Below are positions 1 through 7,562 of a stretch of DNA of 11,526 nt, in pieces (position 1 is the first letter of the stretch; each line of letters starts with the position of its first letter). Source of the stretch: Planctomycetaceae bacterium (lineage in GTDB: Bacteria; Planctomycetota; Planctomycetia; Pirellulales; UBA1268). The notes beneath the pieces were generated by a model that did no database searches, was not told the origin of the DNA, and saw only the letters and a program-made list of their open reading frames with translations. The DNA lies in assembly GCA_003488325.1 (NCBI GenBank), contig DNLZ01000179.1, positions 3,293 to 14,818 of the forward strand. The letters are read 5' to 3'. The position numbers were made by a program, and so were the translations under genes.

Positions 1-846
1 GACGCGCACATCTTCTGCACGCCCGAGCAGGTGGAGCAGGAGGTCGAGGGCTGCATCGGCTTCACGCTCGAGGTGCTCGAGAAGCTCGCCTTCGAGAACT
101 TCCGCGTGCGGCTCGGCTTCCGCGATCCCGCGAGCGACAAGTACGTGGGGCCGCCCGAACGCTGGGACGAGGCGGAGGCGGCGATCGAGCGCGTGGCACG
201 GCGCATGAATCTGCCCGGGTGCGAGCCCGAGCCGGGCGAGGCGGCCTTCTACGGACCGAAGATCGACTTCGTGATCAACGATTCCCTCGGCCGCGAGTGG
301 CAGCTCGGCACCGTGCAGCTCGACTACAACCTGCCGAGCGGCGAGCGGTTCGACCTCGAATACATCGGGGCCGACAACGCGAAGCACCGGCCGGTCATGA
401 TCCACCGCGCCCCGCTCGGGAGCATGGAGCGGTTCGTGGGAGTGCTCATCGAGCACTTCGCGGGCGCGTTTCCGCTCTGGCTCGCACCGGAGCAGGTGCG
501 GGTGATCCCGGTGAGCGAAAAGAGCGCCGCGTACGCGCAGGCCGTGAAGGCGCGGCTCGAGGCGGCCGGACTCCGGACGGGCCTCGACGCGGCGGCGGAG
601 AAGCTCGGTGCCAAAATCCGCACCGCCCAGCTCGACCTCATTCCGATGATGGTGGTCTGCGGGCCCCGGGACGAGGCGGCCGGCACCGTGAGCCTGCGTG
701 ACCGCGTCGACGGTGACCTCGGGGCCATGAGCCTCGAGGCGGCGATCGAGCGGCTCCGTGACGAAAACGCCCGCCGCGCCGTCCGCCACAAGCCGAAGCC
801 GCTCGCCGCCGCCGCCGGCACCGCGGGTGGCGGCGACGAGTATTGA
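1..846 (+). CDS. thrS: Threonyl-tRNA synthetase, C-terminal part (5' end outside window)
   Basis: The enzyme charges tRNA-Thr with threonine in the cytoplasm. The reading frame is open from base 1, so the gene starts upstream; 281 residues are present. The fragment opens with DAHIFCT, the class II core motif that carries one of the zinc-binding histidines (fragment residue 3). FYGPKIDF (residues 83-90), WQLGTVQLD (100-108) and VMIHRAPLGSMERF (132-145) follow; H135 matches the other zinc-binding histidine and the last segment is class II motif 3. From about residue 155 comes the anticodon-binding domain, with EKLGAKIR and MMVVCGPRDE. The protein ends in an Ala/Gly-rich tail after a basic RHKPKP stretch, which is probably disordered. 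The editing domain and the zinc cysteine lie outside the window. Identification is secure; nothing suggests a defect in the visible part. Confidence 0.97.
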   Translation, partial: DAHIFCTPEQVEQEVEGCIGFTLEVLEKLAFENFRVRLGFRDPASDKYVGPPERWDEAEAAIERVARRMNLPGCEPEPGEAAFYGPKIDFVINDSLGREWQLGTVQLDYNLPSGERFDLEYIGADNAKHRPVMIHRAPLGSMERFVGVLIEHFAGAFPLWLAPEQVRVIPVSEKSAAYAQAVKARLEAAGLRTGLDAAAEKLGAKIRTAQLDLIPMMVVCGPRDEAAGTVSLRDRVDGDLGAMSLEAAIERLRDENARRAVRHKPKPLAAAAGTAGGGDEY

Positions 847-861
847 TCCCGCGGCCCGTGC

Positions 862-891
862 TTGCCCCGGGCTTCCCCGCGTGCCTAGGAT
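862..891 (+). promoter_or_regulatory. Candidate sigma-70-like promoter of the CAP-domain gene
   Basis: TTGCCC (862-867, four of six matches to the -35 consensus) and TAGGAT (886-891, four of six to the -10 consensus) are separated by 18 bases in the short gap between thrS and the next gene. Transcription would begin near 898, about 16 bases before the ATG. The AT-richer hexamer stands out in very GC-rich surroundings, but this is only pattern matching. Confidence 0.35.
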
Positions 892-913
892 CGTCGAAGG
901 GGGCAGCTGAGGC

Positions 914-2575
914 ATGAACGCCATGGGTTCGGCGATCTTGGCGACGGAGCGTGGGAGACGCCGCCGGAGGAGCACCCCCCGGCCGCTCGGTGCGGAACAT
1001 CTCGAGCCCCGCCATCTGCTCACGGTCGTGCTGACGCCGCACGAGCAGCTGCTCCTGGAGCTGATCAATCGCGCCCGCGCCGCGCCGCAGGCTGAGGCCG
1101 AGCGGTTCGGCATCGGTCTCAACGAGGGGCTCGCGGCCGGCACGATCTCCACCGCGCCCAAGCAGCCGCTCGCGCCCCATGCAATCCTGATCGAGGCCGC
1201 CGGACGGCACGCCCAGGACATGCTCGACCGCGACTACTTCGAGCACGACACGCCGGAGGGACGCAGCCCGACCAGCCGCGCCGCCGCCCTGGGCTACGGC
1301 GGTGGTGTCGGCGAGAACATCGCGTGGGGTGGCAGCACGGGCGCGATCGACGAGGTCGCCCACACGCTCGAGCGACACGAGGGACTCTTCCTGAGCAGCG
1401 GGCATCGTCGCAACCTGCTCCGTGCCGACTACCGCGAGATCGGCCCCGGCGTCCGCTTCGGCGAGTTCACGACCGATGGTGACACGTACAACGCGAGCAT
1501 GGTCGTGGAGAACTTCGGCATCGGCACCCGCGCCTCCCTGACGGGTGTGGCCTTCACCGACACGGTCGTGGCCGACCGCTTCTACACGGTGGGCGAGGGG
1601 CTCGCCGACATCGTCGTGACGGCGACCTCGGCGGCCGGCAGGACCTTCACGACGACGACCGGTCCGAGCGGCGGCTACGCGCTGCCGCTCGCCGGCGGCA
1701 GCTACAGCGTCGTGTTTTCCCGAGGCACGGAGTCGACCGCAGCCACGCAGGTCTCGATCAGCGGCGACCGGAACGTGAAGCTCGATTTCGACGGCGCGTT
1801 CGGCACCGAGCCCCCAGACCCGGCGGATCCCTCCGATCCGCCGCCGGAGGCCGCGTTCGTCGTGGAATCGATCATGTCTCCCGCGCCGGCCTCCTACCGC
1901 GCGGGTGCGACGATGACCATCGTCCTCAAGGTGTCGAGTCCCGCTTCCGTGACAGGCAGGCCCACGCTGCCGCTCGTCGTCGGGAGCCGCACCGTCCAGG
2001 CTCCGCTGACCGGCGGCAGCGGCACGACCGATCTCGAGTTCACCTATCGGGTGGGCCGGTCGATCTCGGCGGACGAGGTGCGGCTCGGCACGGCGATCCG
2101 CGTCGCCGGCCGGTCCGGCATCACGGCGGCCGACGGTACGCGCCTCGCAACCGCGTTGCCCGAAGCCATCGCGAATGCCCCGCTCGAGGGCGTGTCGATC
2201 GATACCGCCCCGCCGCGCGCGGCCGGACCGGTCGGCCTCCCGGCACGTCGCCTCTATGCCGCCGGCGAGGCGCTCCGGTTCAGCGTGACGTTCGACGAGG
2301 CGGTGAACGTCGGCGGCACCCCGTACCTCTCGCTTTCCGTCGCACCCGGCTCCGCGGGACTGCGGCGGGCGACGTACCTCTCGTCGAGCGATGATGCACG
2401 CACGCTCACGTTCGAATACGTCGTGCAGGCGACCGACGGATCCGCCTCGCCCCGGCCACTGCGGCTGTGGAGAACGATCGGTGGCGGCACCCTCGCCGAT
2501 GCCGCCGGCAACGCGGCGACACGGCGCGTCACGCCACCTGTCATGTCGGGCATCCGCATCGGTACGATCGGCTGA
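914..2575 (+). CDS. Secreted CAP/SCP-domain protein with LEPRxLL motif and Ig-like repeats
   Basis: This 553-residue protein is predicted to act outside the cytoplasm; its substrate is unknown. An Arg-rich N-terminus (residues 13-19) leads to LEPRHLLT (30-37), the planctomycete LEPRxLL motif, and no ordinary hydrophobic signal peptide is seen. Residues 41-203 form a CAP domain (PF00188, YkwD-like). The usual cavity residues appear conserved: H111 in FEHDTPEGR, E134 in GENIAWG, H164 in SSGHRRNLL and E175 in YREIGPG. Residues 207-293 resemble a carboxypeptidase-regulatory/SdrD-B-like beta-sandwich (GEGLADIVVTA, GGYALPL). A Pro/Asp-rich linker (299-312) precedes two Ig-like modules (about 316-430 and 434-540). 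The start at 914 has AAGGGGG about 10 bases upstream; ATG 923 is an alternative. It probably has its own promoter. The domain calls are firm; the biological role is not known. Confidence 0.9.
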   Translation: MNAMGSAILATERGRRRRRSTPRPLGAEHLEPRHLLTVVLTPHEQLLLELINRARAAPQAEAERFGIGLNEGLAAGTISTAPKQPLAPHAILIEAAGRHAQDMLDRDYFEHDTPEGRSPTSRAAALGYGGGVGENIAWGGSTGAIDEVAHTLERHEGLFLSSGHRRNLLRADYREIGPGVRFGEFTTDGDTYNASMVVENFGIGTRASLTGVAFTDTVVADRFYTVGEGLADIVVTATSAAGRTFTTTTGPSGGYALPLAGGSYSVVFSRGTESTAATQVSISGDRNVKLDFDGAFGTEPPDPADPSDPPPEAAFVVESIMSPAPASYRAGATMTIVLKVSSPASVTGRPTLPLVVGSRTVQAPLTGGSGTTDLEFTYRVGRSISADEVRLGTAIRVAGRSGITAADGTRLATALPEAIANAPLEGVSIDTAPPRAAGPVGLPARRLYAAGEALRFSVTFDEAVNVGGTPYLSLSVAPGSAGLRRATYLSSSDDARTLTFEYVVQATDGSASPRPLRLWRTIGGGTLADAAGNAATRRVTPPVMSGIRIGTIG

Positions 2576-2639
2576 CACCGGCGCATCGCCCGGGAACGAA
2601 CGCCGCACGCGTCCCGATGCCCTGGCCCACCGGCTCCGT

Positions 2640-3038
2640 ATGCCACGCTTCGCCCTCCTCGAGCACACCGGCCATCCCGAAGACCCCGCCGGGCGGCACT
2701 ACGACCTGCTGCTCGAGGACCCCGGCCTGCCGACTGGACCGGCGTGCCACACCTGGCGGCTCGATGCAATCCCGGTCGTCGGCGGTTCGGAGGTGACGAC
2801 GCGCGAACTTCCACCCCATCGGGTCGAGTGGCTCGATCGGGTCGAGGGCCCGGTGTCGGGCAACCGGGGCTTCGCCCGGAGGATCGACGCCGGAACCTAC
2901 GCACCCGTCGCCGGGTTCGCCGACGCGCAGGCCACCCTCGTCGTCGCTGTTCGCGGCGGCGTTCTCGTGGGTCGCCTGCACCTCGAGCGCGGCGTCACGG
3001 GCCGGGCACGACTCGACGCCGGCCCGGTGGAGCCGTAG
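2640..3038 (+). CDS. Small protein resembling the LigD 3'-phosphoesterase domain
   Basis: This 132-residue protein has the layout of the DNA ligase D N-terminal 3'-phosphoesterase domain (PF13298), here as a stand-alone protein with no polymerase or ligase module. Seen motifs are LEHT (7-10), RHYDLLLE (19-26, compare HYDLRLE in LigD), PHRVEWLD (59-66, compare DHPLEY), EGPVSGNRG (69-77) and DAGTY (83-87). In LigD the phosphoesterase uses several His, one Asp, one Arg and one Tyr. Here H20, D22 and H60 are in place, but the Arg position of HYDLRLE is Leu (L24) and the Tyr position of DHPLEY is Trp (W64), so catalytic activity is doubtful. I chose the ATG at 2640 because similarity begins there (MPRFALLEH); no clear Shine-Dalgarno is visible and the open frame extends upstream into the CAP gene. 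The gene stands 64 bases after the CAP gene and 72 before glnA. Confidence 0.7.
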   Translation: MPRFALLEHTGHPEDPAGRHYDLLLEDPGLPTGPACHTWRLDAIPVVGGSEVTTRELPPHRVEWLDRVEGPVSGNRGFARRIDAGTYAPVAGFADAQATLVVAVRGGVLVGRLHLERGVTGRARLDAGPVEP

Positions 3039-3079
3039 ACGTCCCGACTCCTCGCGACGGGCGGCGTGTCCCCGCGTCG

Positions 3080-3085
3080 TATGAT
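3080..3085 (+). promoter_or_regulatory. Candidate -10 element of glnA
   Basis: TATGAT matches the sigma-70 -10 consensus at five of six positions and is an AT-rich island in GC-rich sequence. It lies 31 bases before the glnA ATG, which would give a leader of about 19 bases. No convincing -35 box is found 16-19 bases upstream, and no sigma-54 type -24/-12 element was recognised. Confidence 0.35.
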
Positions 3086-3097
3086 GTGGGCTTCCCC

Positions 3098-3104
3098 GGA
3101 GGAG
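3098..3104 (+). promoter_or_regulatory. Ribosome binding site fixing the glnA start
   Basis: GGAGGAG lies six bases before ATG 3111. It supports that start over the in-frame GTG at 3066, which would add 15 residues unlike the glutamine synthetase family. Confidence 0.8.
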
Positions 3105-3110
3105 CCCACC

Positions 3111-4523
3111 ATGAAGCCCCGCGAAGTGCTCGCGATGTGCCGCGAGAAGGAGGTCAAGGCGGTCGACCTGCGATTCGCCGATTTCTTCGGAGCGTGGCAG
3201 CACTTCACGATCCCGGTCGGCAAGCTCGAGGAGGACACGTTCGAGGACGGCCTCGGCTTCGACGGTTCGAGCATCCGTGGCTGGCAGGCCGTCAACGAGA
3301 GCGACATGCTCGTGGTGCCCGCTCCCGGGACCGCCTTCGTCGATCCCTTCGCCGAACTGCCGACGCTCGTGATGATCGGCACCGTCCAGGATCCGATCAC
3401 CCGTGAGGACTACTCGCGGGATCCGCGGAACGTGGCCCGCAAGGCGGTGAACTACCTCGTCAGCACCGGCATCGCCGACACCTGCTTCATCGGGCCCGAG
3501 GCCGAGTTCTTCGTCTTCGACGACGTGCGGTTCGACCAGAACGCGCACGAAGGCTTCTACCACCTCGATTCGATCGAGGCGGAGTGGAATCGCGGCCGCA
3601 CCGAAGCGCCCAACCTCGGGCACAAGCTGCGGCACAAGGAGGGGTACTTCCCGTGCCCGCCGTCCGACCAGCTGATGGATCTGCGGAACGAGATGATGCA
3701 GACCATGATCCAGTGCGGGATCGACGTGGAGGCACAGCACCACGAGGTGGCCACGGCGGGGCAGTGCGAGATCGACATGCGTTACCAGGAACTCGTGCGC
3801 ATGGCCGACCAGATGTGCCTCTACAAGTACATCGTGAAGAACGTGGCCCGGCGTCACGGCCGCACCGCCACCTTCATGCCCAAGCCGATCCACGGTGACA
3901 ACGGCTCCGGCATGCACACCCACATCTCGCTCTGGAAGGACGGCCATCCGCTCTTCGCGGGCACCGGCTACGCGGGTCTTTCCGAGATGGCGCTCCACGC
4001 CATGGGGGGCATCCTCCGCCACGCCCCCGCGCTCCTCGCGCTCACGAACCCCACGACCAACAGCTACAAGCGGCTCGTGCCCGGCTTCGAGGCGCCGGTC
4101 AACCTGGCCTACTCACAGCGGAACCGGTCGGCCGCCTGCCGCATCCCGATGTACTCGGCGAGCCCGCGGACGAAGCGTCTCGAGTTCCGCTGCCCCGACC
4201 CGACGTGCAATCCCTACCTCGCCTTCGCGGCGATCCTGATGGCCGCCATCGACGGCATCCAGAACAAGCTCCATCCCGGCGACCCGCTCGATCGCGACAT
4301 CTACGACATGCCGCCGGAGGAGCTCGCCGACGTGCCCAAGGCGCCCGCCTCGCTCGAGGAGGCGCTCGACGCGCTCGAGTCGGATCACGACTTCCTCCTC
4401 CGCGGCGACGTCTTCACCGACGACGTCATCGCCACGTGGCTCGCATGGAAGCGCGACCGGGAGATCGCGCCGATGCGACTCCGCCCACACCCCTACGAGT
4501 TCTGCCTCTACTACGACCTGTGA
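3111..4523 (+). CDS. glnA: Type I glutamine synthetase
   Basis: The enzyme makes glutamine from glutamate, ammonia and ATP in the cytoplasm and is the main entry of ammonia into metabolism. At 470 residues it has the usual length of bacterial GS-I. Family signatures are GFDGSSIRGW (49-58, beta-grasp domain), the metal ligands E130 and E132 in GPEAEFFVFD, E212 and E220, the ATP-site stretch KPIHGDNGSGMHTHIS (258-273), NPTTNSYKRLVPGFEAPVN (313-331) with the flap glutamate E327, and RLEFRCPD (356-363). DIYDMPPEE (396-404) carries Y398, equivalent to the tyrosine adenylylated by GlnE in E. coli. Together with the insertion around residues 150-183, this places it in the GS-I beta subtype, so control by adenylylation is likely. 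The start is set by the strong Shine-Dalgarno sequence. No glnB, amtB or glnE gene is nearby in the window, so it appears to be transcribed alone. Confidence 0.98.
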   Translation: MKPREVLAMCREKEVKAVDLRFADFFGAWQHFTIPVGKLEEDTFEDGLGFDGSSIRGWQAVNESDMLVVPAPGTAFVDPFAELPTLVMIGTVQDPITREDYSRDPRNVARKAVNYLVSTGIADTCFIGPEAEFFVFDDVRFDQNAHEGFYHLDSIEAEWNRGRTEAPNLGHKLRHKEGYFPCPPSDQLMDLRNEMMQTMIQCGIDVEAQHHEVATAGQCEIDMRYQELVRMADQMCLYKYIVKNVARRHGRTATFMPKPIHGDNGSGMHTHISLWKDGHPLFAGTGYAGLSEMALHAMGGILRHAPALLALTNPTTNSYKRLVPGFEAPVNLAYSQRNRSAACRIPMYSASPRTKRLEFRCPDPTCNPYLAFAAILMAAIDGIQNKLHPGDPLDRDIYDMPPEELADVPKAPASLEEALDALESDHDFLLRGDVFTDDVIATWLAWKRDREIAPMRLRPHPYEFCLYYDL

Positions 4524-4538
4524 CCCCCGGCGCGGGGG
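4524..4538 (+). terminator. GC-rich hairpin directly after glnA
   Basis: A perfect six-base-pair stem, CCCCCG (4524-4529) with CGGGGG (4533-4538) around a three-base loop, begins at the first base after the glnA stop codon. No T-run follows, so it is not a standard intrinsic terminator. It could still stabilise the mRNA end or help termination. The remaining 150 bases to the next gene show no other clear feature except a TATACT hexamer. Confidence 0.35.
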
Positions 4539-4626
4539 CGTCATGGTGGCTGCGACGGGCTCCGCAGTCGATCGCGTCGAGCGCCCGGGGCATCCTGCAC
4601 GGGCGGCGGGGGACGTGGCACGGGGA

Positions 4627-4632
4627 TATACT
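4627..4632 (+). promoter_or_regulatory. Candidate -10 element of the DUF1549/DUF1553 - DUF1501 operon
   Basis: TATACT matches the -10 consensus at five of six positions and stands out in a GC-rich gap. Transcription would start near 4639. This would exclude a GTG start at 4638 and favour the ATGs at 4692 or 4695. No matching -35 box was found. Confidence 0.3.
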
Positions 4633-4691
4633 TCCGGGTGGTTGATCGCCGCTTCCTGGTCCGGCCGAATCCTCCCATCCGCGTGGCGCAC

Positions 4692-7547
4692 ATGATGTCA
4701 GGCTCGGCGCGATGGGTGCTCGGAGGCATCTGGGCCATCGTGTGCGGTGCCGTGACCGCGCCTCGACCGGCGCTGCCAGTCGACTTCTCCCGCGAGGTGC
4801 AGCCGCTCCTGGCCCGACGGTGCATCGCATGCCACGGCCCTGACACCCAGGAGGCCGGACTTCGCCTCGACGACCGGGCGCGGGCCACGGCGGCGCTCGA
4901 CAGTGGTGCGACCGCACTCGTGCCGGGCGACCCTGCGGCGAGCGCGGTCATGGCCCGGATCACGTCGGACGATCCCGACCTCAGGATGCCGCCGGAGGGG
5001 CCGGCCCTGTCCGCGGCCGAAGTCGCGGTGATGCGCGACTGGATCGAGGCTGGTGCCGAGTGGCAGGCGCACTGGGCCTTCCGCCCCGTCGTCCAGCCGG
5101 GGGGCACAGGGTCGATCGACGCGTTCATCGACGCGGGCCTTGCCGCCCGTGGACTGCCCCGCACGCCCGAGGCCGACAAGGCCACGCTCCTGAGACGCGC
5201 CACGTATGGCGTCACCGGACTGCCGCCGAGCGAGGGGGAGGTGCGCGCGTTCCTCGACGACGCCACGCCGTCGGCCTGGGAGAAGGTCGTCGACCGCCTG
5301 CTGGCGTCGCCCCACTACGGCGAGCACTGGGCCCGCCACTGGCTCGACCTCGTGCGCTTCGCCGAGACCAACTCCTTCGAACGCGACGGCGCGAAGCCCC
5401 ACGCCTGGCGCTATCGCGACTACGTCATCCGTTCCCTCAATGACGACAAGCCCTACGACCGGTTCGTGATCGAGCAGCTCGCCGGCGACGAGCTGGAGGA
5501 CGTCACGAACGACGCCCTCGTCGCCACCGGCTACTACCGGCTCGGCCTCTGGGACGACGAGCCGGCCGATCGGCTCCAGGCGCGGTACGACGGGCTCGAC
5601 GACATCGTCTCGACCACGTCGCAGGTCTTCCTCGGGCTGACGCTCAACTGCGCCCGCTGCCACGACCACAAGATCGACCCGCTCCCGCAGCGCGACTACT
5701 ACGCGATGCTCGCCTTCTTCCACAACATCACGCCGATGGGCAACGGCGGCGACCAGATCGAGCGGCCGCTCTTCGACGGTCCCGACGCGCGACGCACGTA
5801 CGAGGAGAGGACGGCGGACCTCGAGCGCCGCCGCGACGAGGCGCAGGCCGCGGTGACCGCGGTCGAGCACCGCTTCCGCGAGGCGTTGCGGCGGGAGGCC
5901 GCAGGACCGGCCGGCGGCGATCTCGACGACCTCGCGTTCCGCTTCTACCGCGATGCGTGGCGGAGCCTGCCGGCGTTCGACGAGCTGAAGCACGAGGACG
6001 AGGGCCCGCTCCCCGGCGGCCTCTTCGACATCGCCGCGGCCCCGTCGCTGCGGCCCGACAATTTCGGCTACGTGTTCACGGGCTTCCTCAAGGTGCCGGC
6101 CGACGGCGACTACACGTTCTCGCTCGATTCCGACGACGGGTCACGGCTCACGATCGACGGCCGCGTGGTGCTCGAGTACGACGGCATCCACGGCGAGGGG
6201 AGCCCGAAGACGGCGACCGTGCGCCTGGCGAGCGGACGCCGGACGATCCGTCTCGACTACTTCCAGGGCCACCACGGCAAGGGCCTCACGGTGGGCTGGT
6301 CGGGTCCGGGCGTCGAGCGGCGCCTGCTCTCGGCCGTGTCCACTGCAGGACGCGATGTCACGCCCGACCTGGCGAGGGCGATCCGCGCCGAAGGGGAACG
6401 GGTGCTCGGTGCCGAGGCGATGCGTGACTACACCGAGCGGGTCAAGGCGCTCGAGCGGCTCAAGAAGGAGCGGGTGCCCGTCGACAAGGCGCTCGTCGTC
6501 ACCGAGCACGGTCCGAGCGCCCCCGAGACGTTCGTCTTCTATCGCGGCAATCCCCATGCGGAGCCCGATGCCGCGAACCGCGTCGTGCCCGCGTTTCCCG
6601 CGATCCTCGCGCCGCCCGCACCGGCGATCACGCCTCCCGCCAGCGGCCGCTCCACGGGACGGCGCATGGCCCTCGCGCGCTGGATCACCGCTCCGGACAA
6701 CCCGCTCACCGCACGTGTGATCGCCAACCGCGTCTGGCAGCACCACTTCGGCCGCGGCATCGTCCGCAGCGCGAGCAACTTCGGCCTCATGGGCGACCCG
6801 CCCACGCATCCGGAGCTCCTCGACTGGCTCGCCGGCGAGCTGGTGGCCGGCGGCTGGCGGCTCAAGGCCCTCCACAAGACGATCCTCATGTCCCGCGCCT
6901 ATCGCGCCGCCTCGACGGGCGTTCCCGACGGGCTGGCGAGGGATCCGCTCAACGACGCCTTCTGGCGGTTCGACATGCGGCGGCTCACCGCCGAGCAGCT
7001 GCGCGATTCGATCCTCGTGGCCAGTGGCGCCTTCAATCCGAAGATGTTCGGGCCCGCCATCTACCCCACCATGCCGCAGGCCGTGCTCGCCACGCAGTCG
7101 CGGCCGGGGAGCGGCTGGGGCGACTCGCCCGCGGCCGAGCAGGCCCGCCGCAGCATCTACATCCACGTCAAGCGGTCGCTCCTGACGCCGCTGCTCGCGG
7201 ACTTCGACCTGGCCGACCCCGACTCCTCCTGCCCGGTGCGCTTCACGACCACGCAGCCCACGCAGGCCCTCGGCATGATGAACGGCGACTTCCTGCACGC
7301 GCAGGCCCGTCGCTTCGCCGAGCGGGTCAGACGCGAGGCGGGAGGCACCAATGCCGATCAGGATGCGGCGATGGTGCGCCGCGCGATCGAGGTGGCGCTC
7401 GTGCGTCCCGCGACCGACGCCGAGGTGACCCGCGGCGTGGCCCTCATCGACGATCTCGAACGCACCGACGGGGTCGCTCCCGGCCGGGCGCTCGAGCTTT
7501 TCTGCCTGCTGCTGCTGAACACGAACGAGTTCGCCTACCTCGACTGA
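4692..7547 (+). CDS. Exported PSC1 cytochrome / DUF1549 / PA14 / DUF1553 protein
   Basis: This 951-residue protein of the planctomycete 'PSC1-PSD1' family is probably periplasmic. Residues 1-29 look like a signal sequence (hydrophobic core about 8-21). A planctomycete cytochrome C domain (PF07635) follows, with heme motif CIACH at 44-48 and a possible distal Met in RMPPEGP (98-104). DUF1549 spans roughly 140-345, including HYGEHWARHWLDLVRFAETN (208-227) and a second CxxCH, CARCHDHKIDP (320-330). After a charged helical stretch (365-405) comes a PA14-like domain (about 430-545; GFLKVPADGDYTF, DSDDGSRLTIDG), often carbohydrate-binding. DUF1553 fills about 655-951 (NPLTARVIANRVWQHHFGRG, DPPTHPELLDWLA). 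ATG 4692 was chosen because it begins the signal sequence; ATG 4695 is equally possible, and in-frame GTGs lie at 4683 and 4638. The DUF1501 gene follows 15 bases later, so the two are almost surely co-transcribed. Polysaccharide breakdown is a proposed role, not proven here. Confidence 0.93.
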   Translation: MMSGSARWVLGGIWAIVCGAVTAPRPALPVDFSREVQPLLARRCIACHGPDTQEAGLRLDDRARATAALDSGATALVPGDPAASAVMARITSDDPDLRMPPEGPALSAAEVAVMRDWIEAGAEWQAHWAFRPVVQPGGTGSIDAFIDAGLAARGLPRTPEADKATLLRRATYGVTGLPPSEGEVRAFLDDATPSAWEKVVDRLLASPHYGEHWARHWLDLVRFAETNSFERDGAKPHAWRYRDYVIRSLNDDKPYDRFVIEQLAGDELEDVTNDALVATGYYRLGLWDDEPADRLQARYDGLDDIVSTTSQVFLGLTLNCARCHDHKIDPLPQRDYYAMLAFFHNITPMGNGGDQIERPLFDGPDARRTYEERTADLERRRDEAQAAVTAVEHRFREALRREAAGPAGGDLDDLAFRFYRDAWRSLPAFDELKHEDEGPLPGGLFDIAAAPSLRPDNFGYVFTGFLKVPADGDYTFSLDSDDGSRLTIDGRVVLEYDGIHGEGSPKTATVRLASGRRTIRLDYFQGHHGKGLTVGWSGPGVERRLLSAVSTAGRDVTPDLARAIRAEGERVLGAEAMRDYTERVKALERLKKERVPVDKALVVTEHGPSAPETFVFYRGNPHAEPDAANRVVPAFPAILAPPAPAITPPASGRSTGRRMALARWITAPDNPLTARVIANRVWQHHFGRGIVRSASNFGLMGDPPTHPELLDWLAGELVAGGWRLKALHKTILMSRAYRAASTGVPDGLARDPLNDAFWRFDMRRLTAEQLRDSILVASGAFNPKMFGPAIYPTMPQAVLATQSRPGSGWGDSPAAEQARRSIYIHVKRSLLTPLLADFDLADPDSSCPVRFTTTQPTQALGMMNGDFLHAQARRFAERVRREAGGTNADQDAAMVRRAIEVALVRPATDAEVTRGVALIDDLERTDGVAPGRALELFCLLLLNTNEFAYLD

Positions 7548-7562
7548 CCGGGAGACGACCGG

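Noticed and set aside
2391..2639. N-terminal extension of the LigD-like protein into the CAP gene
   Set aside because: The extension is Arg/Pro/Ser-rich and overlaps the CAP coding sequence in another frame; family similarity starts at the Met at 2640.
638..2668. A 676-codon minus-strand open frame opposite the CAP gene
   Set aside because: Same cause: low-complexity Arg/Gly-rich translation, no domain, and it runs across the thrS end and an intergenic gap.
3066..3110. GTG start for glnA 15 codons upstream
   Set aside because: The extra residues do not fit the family, and GGAGGAG sits six bases before ATG 3111.
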